Source: VXYL01 sp965116345 (lineage in GTDB: Bacteria > Pseudomonadota > Gammaproteobacteria > Pseudomonadales > Azotimanducaceae). Taken from it: a stretch of DNA of 64,000 nt. The position numbers and the translations under genes are program-made. Location: contig OZ220680.1 in the NCBI GenBank assembly GCA_965116345.1, forward strand, positions 2,666,001 through 2,730,000, given 5' to 3'. Positions 33,541 to 40,746 of the stretch are shown here, one piece after another (the stretch's first letter is position 1; each line of letters starts with the position of its first letter). The notes under the pieces are model-generated. The model was not told the origin of the DNA. It was given only the letters and a program-made list of their open reading frames with translations, and ran no database searches.

Positions 33541-35040
33541 TTGTCCACGGCCGTCGAACGCGGGCCACAGGGGTCTGACTCCACGACGGACCGGGTCGGC
33601 ATCGGGATCGACTTCGGGACCAGCAATTCCGTGGCCGCCGTCTTCGACGGCCAGCGGGTGACCCTTGTCGACCTAGAGGACGGTAGCGGCGGCGGCCCAA
33701 ACGCTCCCGAACACGACGCCGAGATCATGCCGTCGGCGACCTATATCGACCGGGCGTTGCAGACGCTCACCGGTCGCGATGCCATCGGCCAGTACATCGA
33801 CGACAACACCGGCCGCAAGGTCGAGCTGATCCCCGAGGTGATCGGCAAGGCCAGTCTGGCCGTGGGTTTTGCCGGCGCGGGATCACGCAACCCGGGCGAG
33901 ACCCTGAGCGTCGATGTCTACGGCGACGCAATGACGGACACGGGCATGCGGGGCCGCCTGTTCCGGGGGACCAAGCGCCTGCTCGGCAAGGCCGACGTCC
34001 GCCGGCTCATGGTGTTCGATCACCCCTTCCGTCTCGTGGCGTTGATCACCCCCTTGCTGCTGCGCATGCGCAACGCGCTGGCGGACCAGGTCGGCGAGGT
34101 CGCCCGTGCATGTGTCGGCCACCCGGTCAACTTCGAGGGCCGCGACGAGCACCGCAACAAGCTGGCGCTGACGCGCCTCGACGAAGCTTACCGCTACGCG
34201 GGGATCGTCAGATCCAGCCCTTATCCGGAACCGATCGCGGCCGCGGTGAGCTTCCTGCACGCGAATCCGGGAGCCGAAGGCGAGCGCCTGCTGACCGTGG
34301 ACTTCGGCGGCGGGACGTTGGACTTCTGCGTGCTGGAACGCGCGCCCGCAAGCCGTTTCCGCGTCGTCACCACCCATGGCATCGCCCTGGGTGGCGATCA
34401 CATCGACCAGCGCCTGTTCCGCGAACTGCTGTTCCCCCTGCTGGGCAAGGGCGAACGCTGGAAGCGACGGGGCGAAAAGGGCGTCATCGACACGGCGTTC
34501 CCGTTCGAGGACTACGAGGAGCTGCTGGTGAACTGGGCGGTCACCTACCTGCTGAACCAGAACCGCTACACCGCCGCGGTACAGGACTGCATCGTTCGTG
34601 GCGGCGCGGCGCGGATGAAGTTCCAGCGGCTGCGCGAACTGATCCAACAGAACCTCGGCTACGTCGTGTTCCAGGCGATCAAGGAGTTCAAGGCCCGGTT
34701 GTCGAGTTCGGAGGAAGCGGCGCTCGACATCCCCGAGATCGACGTCGAGGTCCGGCTCACGCGCCGCCGCTTCGAAGAGTTGATCGCCGATATGCTGGCC
34801 AGGGTGGAACAGGCCGTGCATGACACACTGACCCGCGCGGGACTCTCCATGCATGCCATCGACATCGTCCTGCGGACCGGCGGATCGTCGCTGATCCCCG
34901 CCGTACACCGAATCCTCGAAGGCTTCTTCCCGGGTCGCGTGGTGGACCACGATCCGTTCACCAGCGTGGCCGCCGGACTCGCCATCGCCGACTACCATGG
35001 CCTGTCCGCGGGATCCGAGATGGCAGCCCAAGATGATTGA
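33541..35040 (+). CDS. Hsp70-family protein (YegD-like)
   Basis: 499 residues with a TTG start at 33541 as the best available; the first conserved residues are GIGIDFGTSNSVAAVFDG (phosphate 1). LLTVDFGGGTLDFCVLE (phosphate 2) and LRTGGSSLIPAVHRIL (adenosine motif) complete the actin-like ATPase fold. There is no classical beta-sandwich substrate domain, but a helical insert at about 310-400 with QNRYTAAVQDC. This matches YegD-like short Hsp70 proteins of unknown client. Its end overlaps the SnoaL-like gene by 8 bases. Confidence 0.85.
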   Translation: MSTAVERGPQGSDSTTDRVGIGIDFGTSNSVAAVFDGQRVTLVDLEDGSGGGPNAPEHDAEIMPSATYIDRALQTLTGRDAIGQYIDDNTGRKVELIPEVIGKASLAVGFAGAGSRNPGETLSVDVYGDAMTDTGMRGRLFRGTKRLLGKADVRRLMVFDHPFRLVALITPLLLRMRNALADQVGEVARACVGHPVNFEGRDEHRNKLALTRLDEAYRYAGIVRSSPYPEPIAAAVSFLHANPGAEGERLLTVDFGGGTLDFCVLERAPASRFRVVTTHGIALGGDHIDQRLFRELLFPLLGKGERWKRRGEKGVIDTAFPFEDYEELLVNWAVTYLLNQNRYTAAVQDCIVRGGAARMKFQRLRELIQQNLGYVVFQAIKEFKARLSSSEEAALDIPEIDVEVRLTRRRFEELIADMLARVEQAVHDTLTRAGLSMHAIDIVLRTGGSSLIPAVHRILEGFFPGRVVDHDPFTSVAAGLAIADYHGLSAGSEMAAQDD

Positions 35041-35485
35041 TTTCAACGCCCTGCTCGAGCGATTCACGACCGCGATCGAGGCAGGCGACGGACATGCCCT
35101 CGCCGCCCTGTTCACGGAGGATGGCGTCTACGACGACGGGTTCTATGGCGCGAACCGTGGCCGCGACGACATCGCACGGATGCTGGAGCAGGACTTCTGG
35201 GGACACGCCGAGGGCTTCCGATGGCGGATGGTCGACCCGGTATGCGATGGCCGTGTCGGCTACGCCCGCTACCTATTCAGTTACCGTTCCAAGCTCCCCG
35301 GCGTCGAGGGCCGCCACGTCATGTTCGATGGCATGTGCCAGTTCATCTTCGACGGCGATCTCATCGCCAGCTACCGGGAACAGTTCAACACCGGCATGGC
35401 CATGGCCCAGCTCGACTTCGCGCCGGAACGGATCGTCAAAAACCTCGCCAAGCGCGCGGCCACCCTTCGCGCCAAGACCCCGTAG
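35033..35485 (+). CDS. SnoaL/NTF2-like protein
   Basis: 150 residues from ATG 35033, overlapping the end of the Hsp70-like gene. The pattern of an NTF2 cone fold is visible: LLERFTTAIEAGDGHALAAL, FTEDGVYDDGFYG, RGRDDIARMLEQDFWGHAEG, and a C-terminal strand FIFDGDLIASYREQFNTG. Families of this fold include isomerases, dehydratases and binding proteins, so the activity is not predictable. The stop codon lies in the REP-like motif CCGTAGGGGCGACC. Confidence 0.8.
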   Translation: MIDFNALLERFTTAIEAGDGHALAALFTEDGVYDDGFYGANRGRDDIARMLEQDFWGHAEGFRWRMVDPVCDGRVGYARYLFSYRSKLPGVEGRHVMFDGMCQFIFDGDLIASYREQFNTGMAMAQLDFAPERIVKNLAKRAATLRAKTP

Positions 35486-35512
35486 GGGCGACCGCGCGCT
35501 GGCGGGGGCGTT
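35482..35512. repeat. REP-like motif at gene end
   Basis: GTAGGGGCGACC (35482-35493) followed by GCGCGCTGGCGGG. It includes the stop codon of the SnoaL-like gene. Same family as 25351, 45320 and 62010. Confidence 0.6.
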
Positions 35513-35516
35513 GCGT

Positions 35517-36104
35517 TCAGTCGGGCATCCGCCGATAGTCGGGGTCAAGCGTCTCGAACAGCGTCTGGACCATCCGGTAGGTCAACCCCCAGACGAAGTG
35601 GCCACCGTCCAGGCGGAAGCCGTTGAACCGCATGTGGCCCCCGTCCGGCCTGCCCGTGTCCTGGTTGTCGCCCCGGTACATGGGTTCCAGCGGCGTCCAC
35701 ACGGTTTCGGCCACCTCGTGGTTCAGGGTGAACGGCGGATCGCCCTCAATCTCGAACACGAACGGCGCCACGATCATCCGGCGCCGTGAACTCATCGGCT
35801 GTTGCGTCGGCAAGGTGCCGATGACGGGTGCGCGGGAGATGTCGAGGCCGATCTCCTCGGCGGTTTCGCGGATCGCGGCGGCACACAGGTCAGCATCGTC
35901 CGGATCCATGTGGCCGCCGGGAAACGCCATGTGCCCCGACCAGGGGTCCCCGGGCTTCTCGGCACGCTTGATGAACAACACCTCCGTTGTACCGGAACGG
36001 TCACGCAGCACCACCGCCACGGCCGCATGCCGAGTCTCGGCGGACATCACGTGGTCAGGGGGGCACACGCCGAGACGGCGACGGATGCAGGGCAGTCGGA
36101 GCAT
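35517..36104 (-). CDS. Nudix hydrolase, CoA pyrophosphatase-like
   Basis: 195 residues from ATG 36104; a TTG 12 codons upstream is less likely. The Nudix box is FPGGHMDPDDADLCAAAI followed by RETAEEIGL, the spacing used by CoA/NADH-pyrophosphatase-type Nudix proteins (NudL-like). LPTQQPMSSRRRMIVAPFVF fits the CoA-specific segment. It would cleave CoA or acyl-CoA to phosphopantetheine products. It diverges from the thioesterase gene. The two may share a theme of CoA metabolism, but no common operon exists. Confidence 0.88.
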   Translation of the reverse strand: MLRLPCIRRRLGVCPPDHVMSAETRHAAVAVVLRDRSGTTEVLFIKRAEKPGDPWSGHMAFPGGHMDPDDADLCAAAIRETAEEIGLDISRAPVIGTLPTQQPMSSRRRMIVAPFVFEIEGDPPFTLNHEVAETVWTPLEPMYRGDNQDTGRPDGGHMRFNGFRLDGGHFVWGLTYRMVQTLFETLDPDYRRMPD

Positions 36105-36221
36105 CGTTCCTATTTCGAACGTTCGGCGAGCGATGGTCAAGTGGCGCGGGGTCGGTGTGCGGGTCGGTGTGCGGGTCGGTATGTTAGTGTCGGCGCCTGC
36201 TCATCGCGCCGATCGAAAGTC

Positions 36222-36632
36222 GTGAATCCACTCGCCTCCACCGCCAACCGCTGCTTCGTGTGCGGTGTCAGCAACCCCATCGGTTTGAACGTGCGGTTCC
36301 GCCTGCACGAAGACGTCTGCCGCGCCGAATTCACCCCGGGCGACGCCCACGTGGGCTACGACGGGCTGGTGCACGGCGGCATCCTGTTCAGTCTGCTGGA
36401 CGACGTGATGGCGAACTACGTCTTTCTACGCGGAGAACGCTGCTACACGGCCAAGGCCGAGGTCCGCTACCGCAAGCCGCTACCCGCCGGAACGCCGGTA
36501 CGTCTCGAAGGCCGGCAGACCCGCCGCAAAGGACGTCTGGCCATGCTCGAAGGCCGCGTCCTCCGTGCCGACAACGACGAGCTGGTGGCTGAAGCCTCGG
36601 GCAGTTTCATGGTCGAGGGGTCGTCGAAGTAG
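36222..36632 (+). CDS. PaaI-type hot-dog thioesterase
   Basis: 136 residues, GTG 36222. Hot-dog motif YDGLVHGGILFSLLDDVMAN contains the HGG turn and catalytic Asp. AKAEVRYRKPLPAG and the C-terminal EASGSFMVEG complete the fold. The N-terminus NRCFVCGVSNPIGLNVRF holds a CxxC that is common in one branch of these thioesterases. It hydrolyses an acyl-CoA of unknown chain. A short tandem repeat of GCGGGTCGGTGT (about 36148-36180) lies just upstream. Confidence 0.88.
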   Translation: MNPLASTANRCFVCGVSNPIGLNVRFRLHEDVCRAEFTPGDAHVGYDGLVHGGILFSLLDDVMANYVFLRGERCYTAKAEVRYRKPLPAGTPVRLEGRQTRRKGRLAMLEGRVLRADNDELVAEASGSFMVEGSSK

Positions 36633-36670
36633 GGTCTCAAAGCCCGTCGTGAAGTCCACCGACCCGCGAG

Positions 36671-38623
36671 TCAATTCTCCCGTTCGGCCGTTTCGCTCGC
36701 ATCCAGCAGATGCCGCTCCAGGAACATCGCCGTCACCGCGCGCAAGTAGTCCCGGTTCGACTTCTTGCGGAAACCATGACCCTCGTCCTTGGCGAGCACG
36801 TACCAGACCGGGACACCCTGCTTCTTCAGCGCGGCGAGGATCTGTTCCGACTCGCTGGCGGGGACCCGGGGATCGTTGAGGCCTTGAGAGATCAGCAGCG
36901 GGGTGGTCATTTCGGCGACGCGGTTGAGCGGGGCGATGGACTCGAGGAAGGCGCGCATCCCGGGGTCGCGCTCGTCACCGTACTCGACGCGCCGCAGGTC
37001 CCGGCGGTAGGGTTGGGTGTTCTCGAGGAAGGTGACGAAGTTGCTGATGCCGACGCGCTCGACGCCGGCCTTGAGGCGGTCGCCGTAGTGCACCAGGCAC
37101 GCCAACACCATGTAGCCGCCGTAGGAGCCGCCGCTCACGGCTATGCGGTCGGCGTCGAGGTCGGATTGGGTCGCGATCCAATCGAGCAGGGCGCCGATGT
37201 CGCGCACGGAGTCCTCCCGCAGCCGGCCGTTGTCGAGCTTGAGCCAGGTCTTGCCGTAGCCCCTCGAGCCGCGCACGTTGGGGTAGATCACCGCGGCCCC
37301 GAGTTCGTTGACGTAGTACTGGGCCGTGGAGGAGAAGGTCGGTCGTGACTGGCTCTCCGGGCCGCCGTGAATGCTGATCAGTACGGGGTGGGGGCCCGGC
37401 CCCGGTGGCCGGTAGACGAACGCGGGGATCGACCGGTCGTCGAACGTCGGGTAGCGGATCAACTCGGGCTCGGCGAGGCCGACGCCCTCGAGACCGCCGA
37501 GTTCGCTCTTCGTCCAGCGGGTGAGTAGGCGGGTCTCGAAATCGATGCTGAAGACGTCCGAAGGCGCGGTGGGTGACCGGACGGTGAAGCCGAGACGGCG
37601 ACTGTCGGGATGGAAGCGCAGGCCGGATATGATGCCCGGCGGCACGTCGGGCAAGGCGATGAAGGTACCCGTGGTCAGGTCGAAAGCGACCAGCCGGCTG
37701 ATGCCGTCCTCGTTGACCACGTAGGCCAGGCGTTCACGGTCGCGCGACAGCGCGAAGGACTCGACGTCCCACGGCGTGTCCGGGGTCAGCACGGCGACGA
37801 CGTCGGTCTCGGTGTCGAGCCGATGCAGGCGCATGAACTCCGCGTCCATGTCGGAGGTGAAGTAGACGTCGTCGTCGAGGCCGTAGCGGATCGTGCCGAA
37901 CGCCGCCGTGGTGTCGGGAAGCAGCCGGGTACGCGCGCCGCTGGCGAGGTCGATCTCGTAGAGGCGCGACTCGTTGACGGAGAGGTAGCGGCTCGCCAGC
38001 ACCCGGGTCTCGTCGGTCGAGAAGTCGTCTATGCTCCAGCCGACGCCGGCGCCTTGCTGGACGACCGTTCGCTCGCCGGTCGAATCCTGGATGTGCAGAT
38101 CCCAGTCGACTCCGTTGGTCTCGGTGGTCGAGTAGCCTAGCCAGTGCCCGCTCGGCGAGAACGACACGCCTCGGTAGCGCGATTTGCCGTCGGTCAGCAG
38201 CGTCGACTCGCCACTGCCGTTGTCGAAGCGGAACAACTGGTAGAACTCCGAACCACCGACATCCTTCAGGTAGACGAAGCCGTCACGCCCGGCGTCGGGG
38301 TCGATGATCGCGCCGCCCACCGGTTCGGCGAAGTAGGTTAGCTGCCGACGCATGCCGAGAGGCGTCTCGACCCGGTGCATCTGGGTGGTGTTGCCGAAGC
38401 GGGTGGCGATCAGGATGCCGTCGCCGAGCCACCCCTGGAGGCTCGCGGAGCGGGTGTTCTGGTAACGGGCGAGGCCGGCGAGGATCGCGTCGGGAACCTC
38501 GGGTACGCCGTCCACCACCAGGTTGGCGCCGATGGACGTCACTTCCGGCACTCTCCCGACCTGGATGGTGGCGCATCCGGTGAGCACGAGCAGGCACAGG
38601 CACAGGCACAGGCAATGGCGCAT
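36671..38623 (-). CDS. S9-family prolyl oligopeptidase-like lipoprotein
   Basis: 650 residues from ATG 38623, chosen because it gives a lipoprotein signal with lipobox LTGC. The N-terminal two thirds are a beta-propeller like DPP/acylaminoacyl peptidases. The C-terminal hydrolase domain has ISIHGGPESQSRP, nucleophile SGGSYGGYM, Asp in QGLNDPRVPASES and His in DEGHGFRKK. It would cleave short peptides in the periplasm. It stands alone, convergent with the thioesterase gene. The CLCLCLCLL run in the signal peptide comes from a short DNA repeat. Confidence 0.9.
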   Translation of the reverse strand: MRHCLCLCLCLLVLTGCATIQVGRVPEVTSIGANLVVDGVPEVPDAILAGLARYQNTRSASLQGWLGDGILIATRFGNTTQMHRVETPLGMRRQLTYFAEPVGGAIIDPDAGRDGFVYLKDVGGSEFYQLFRFDNGSGESTLLTDGKSRYRGVSFSPSGHWLGYSTTETNGVDWDLHIQDSTGERTVVQQGAGVGWSIDDFSTDETRVLASRYLSVNESRLYEIDLASGARTRLLPDTTAAFGTIRYGLDDDVYFTSDMDAEFMRLHRLDTETDVVAVLTPDTPWDVESFALSRDRERLAYVVNEDGISRLVAFDLTTGTFIALPDVPPGIISGLRFHPDSRRLGFTVRSPTAPSDVFSIDFETRLLTRWTKSELGGLEGVGLAEPELIRYPTFDDRSIPAFVYRPPGPGPHPVLISIHGGPESQSRPTFSSTAQYYVNELGAAVIYPNVRGSRGYGKTWLKLDNGRLREDSVRDIGALLDWIATQSDLDADRIAVSGGSYGGYMVLACLVHYGDRLKAGVERVGISNFVTFLENTQPYRRDLRRVEYGDERDPGMRAFLESIAPLNRVAEMTTPLLISQGLNDPRVPASESEQILAALKKQGVPVWYVLAKDEGHGFRKKSNRDYLRAVTAMFLERHLLDASETAEREN

Positions 38624-38726
38624 GCCTAGCCCGAATTTCTCACCAGCCGCTTGAAGCCATGACGAAAACTCTCTACACATAAGCTGGTTGCGGCGCCTCT
38701 CTATGGGATTGAGCAACTGACCGGTT

Positions 38727-39578
38727 TCAGATCCCCCGTTCCTCGCGATACACCCGCCACCGGGCGAAGGCGTCCGCCATCTCGTTCTTGCGCAGATCGG
38801 TCATCATCTCGATGTCGGGATGGGTGAAGATGTAGAACTCGTCCTCGCGGATGGCGTGCAGGACCATGTCGCCGACCAGCGCCGGGTCGATTGCGTTCTC
38901 CCGCACCTGCGCGAGGATCGCCTCGCCCTCTTGGTTCGGGACGCTCTCCTCCCATGCCGCGCCCTCGAACTTTTCGGGCCGGTTGCGTTCGGCGTCGAAG
39001 ATGTTGGTGTCGACCACGCCGGGGCAGAGCACCGACACGCCGATGTTGTCGGCGAGCAGGTCGGGAACCATGGACTCGGACAGGCCGACGACGGCGAACT
39101 TGGTGGTGGTGTAGACGCCGAGGCCGGGAACCACGATGTGGCCGGCCATGGAGGCGGTGTTGACGATGTGGCCGCCCTCGCCATGGGCCTTGAGTCGACC
39201 GACGAAGGTCTGCACGCCGTTGATCACACCGCCGACGTTGACGCTCGTCACCCAGTCCCAGTCGTTGTAGGTCATGTCGTCGATGCGTCCACCGACGACC
39301 ACGCCGGCGTTGTTGCAGACCACGTGGACGTTTCCGAAACGCGCTTCGGCGGCCTGGGCCGCTGCCTCCATGTCGGCCCGGTCGGTGACGTCGACGCGCA
39401 CGGTTAGGAACTCCGCGTTGCTCGCCTCGAATTCCACGCGCACCGCGTCGAGCGCGGCCTGCTCGATGTCGGCGACGACCACCTTCATGCCCGCGGCCGC
39501 GAACGAACGGGCCATGGCGAGTCCGATGCCGCTAGCGCCGCCGGTGATGAATGCCGTTTTGCCTGCTACTTCGCGCAA
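38727..39578 (-). CDS. Short-chain dehydrogenase/reductase
   Basis: 283 residues, ATG 39578. Classical SDR: TGGASGIGLAMARS cofactor loop, DIEQ after beta 2 (Asp suggests NAD preference), NNAGVVVGG, catalytic Ser in NTASMAGHI and YTTTKFAV (Tyr-x3-Lys). The C-terminal part is longer than minimal SDRs and contains a helical extension. Substrate is unknown. It is monocistronic; the 250-base gap to the ABC operon shows no recognisable regulatory element. Confidence 0.9.
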   Translation of the reverse strand: MREVAGKTAFITGGASGIGLAMARSFAAAGMKVVVADIEQAALDAVRVEFEASNAEFLTVRVDVTDRADMEAAAQAAEARFGNVHVVCNNAGVVVGGRIDDMTYNDWDWVTSVNVGGVINGVQTFVGRLKAHGEGGHIVNTASMAGHIVVPGLGVYTTTKFAVVGLSESMVPDLLADNIGVSVLCPGVVDTNIFDAERNRPEKFEGAAWEESVPNQEGEAILAQVRENAIDPALVGDMVLHAIREDEFYIFTHPDIEMMTDLRKNEMADAFARWRVYREERGI

Positions 39579-39831
39579 GTTTGTTCCTCCACAGTTGATC
39601 GTGACGCCAGTCGAAGTCTAACGGGGGCCTCTGATCTCGAAACGACTGACGGGACTTCCAACTTTTTCAACGGGGTGCGAGGGAACTCCCGACGACAAAC
39701 GTGGTCCAAGGTCGGTCGGGTGGGGTAGAAAGTCGATTGTCGTCTTTGTATCTTACCGCCGCTTCGCGTCGGTGGCTGTGTAGCAGATGCCGCGCGAAAC
39801 GGCAAATCGGAACGGCAACGGAGGAAAACCG

Positions 39832-40746
39832 GTGATCAACGCCGAGGAGTTGACACGTCGTTACGGGGAGACGCTGGCGGTGGACGCCGTCAGCTTTTCA
39901 ATCGGTGGCGGCGAAATCGTGGGTCTGCTCGGGCACAACGGTGCCGGCAAGACGACGATCATGAAGATGCTGAGCGGCTACCTCGAACCGAGCGGCGGCC
40001 GCGTCACCGTGGATGGCACGGACGTGGCCGAGGACCCCGGGGCGGTCCAACAGCAGCTCGGCTACCTGCCGGAGAACTGCCCGGTGTACCCGGAAATGAC
40101 CGTGGTGGGCTACCTCGACTACGTCGCGGGTCTACGTCACGTCGAGGATCGTCCCGCGGCGCTGCGCGACGTGCTGGCGGCGACGGACCTGGCCGGTCGC
40201 GCCTTCGATGCCATAGGCACCCTGTCGCGGGGCTTCCAGCAGCGCGTCGGCGTGGCCCAGGCCATCGTCCATCGACCGCAACTGTTGATCCTCGACGAGC
40301 CCACCAACGGCCTCGACCCATCCCAGACCCAGCAGATGCGCGATCTCATCCGCCGCCTGGCGGACCACGCGACGGTGATCCTGTCCACCCACATCATGCA
40401 AGAGGTGGACGCGGTGTGCGATCGGGTGATGATCCTGCGCGCCGGCAAGCTCGCCTTGGACGAGCGCTTGGACGACCTGCAACGCAGCGAACGCGTCGTG
40501 CTTCGAACCGACGCCGACGAAGCCGAGGTACAGGCCGCGGTCGCCGGTCTCGCCGAGGTGACCCAACACGATGGCGGCTACGCGTTCGACGGTGTCGCGG
40601 ACGACGACCGGCGCGCGGAATTGGCGCGCCGCCTGGTCGCCGCGGATGTCGCCGTGCACGGCCTGGCGGCGGAGCAACGCGATCTGGAAACGGTGTTTCG
40701 GGAAGTCAGTGAGGGCGGGCAGCAGGAGGTCGACGATGCGAGTTGA
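39832..40746 (+). CDS. ABC transporter ATPase, GldA/ABC-2 type
   Basis: 304 residues if GTG 39832 is used; GGAGG lies 7 bases before it. An ATG at 39787 would add 15 unconserved residues. Walker A GHNGAGKT, Q-loop LPENCPVYPEMT, signature LSRGFQQR (a GldA-like variant of LSGGQ) and Walker B LILDEPTNGLD are present. It powers the ABC-2 permease encoded next, whose start overlaps its end by 11 bases. Homologous sets in Bacteroidetes serve gliding; in Proteobacteria the substrate is unknown. Confidence 0.92.
   Translation: MINAEELTRRYGETLAVDAVSFSIGGGEIVGLLGHNGAGKTTIMKMLSGYLEPSGGRVTVDGTDVAEDPGAVQQQLGYLPENCPVYPEMTVVGYLDYVAGLRHVEDRPAALRDVLAATDLAGRAFDAIGTLSRGFQQRVGVAQAIVHRPQLLILDEPTNGLDPSQTQQMRDLIRRLADHATVILSTHIMQEVDAVCDRVMILRAGKLALDERLDDLQRSERVVLRTDADEAEVQAAVAGLAEVTQHDGGYAFDGVADDDRRAELARRLVAADVAVHGLAAEQRDLETVFREVSEGGQQEVDDAS

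Noticed and set aside
36148..36181. Three GCGGGTCGGTGT-like tandem units, considered as an iteron or CRISPR-like array
   Set aside because: Only three degenerate units without spacers; a simple slippage repeat.
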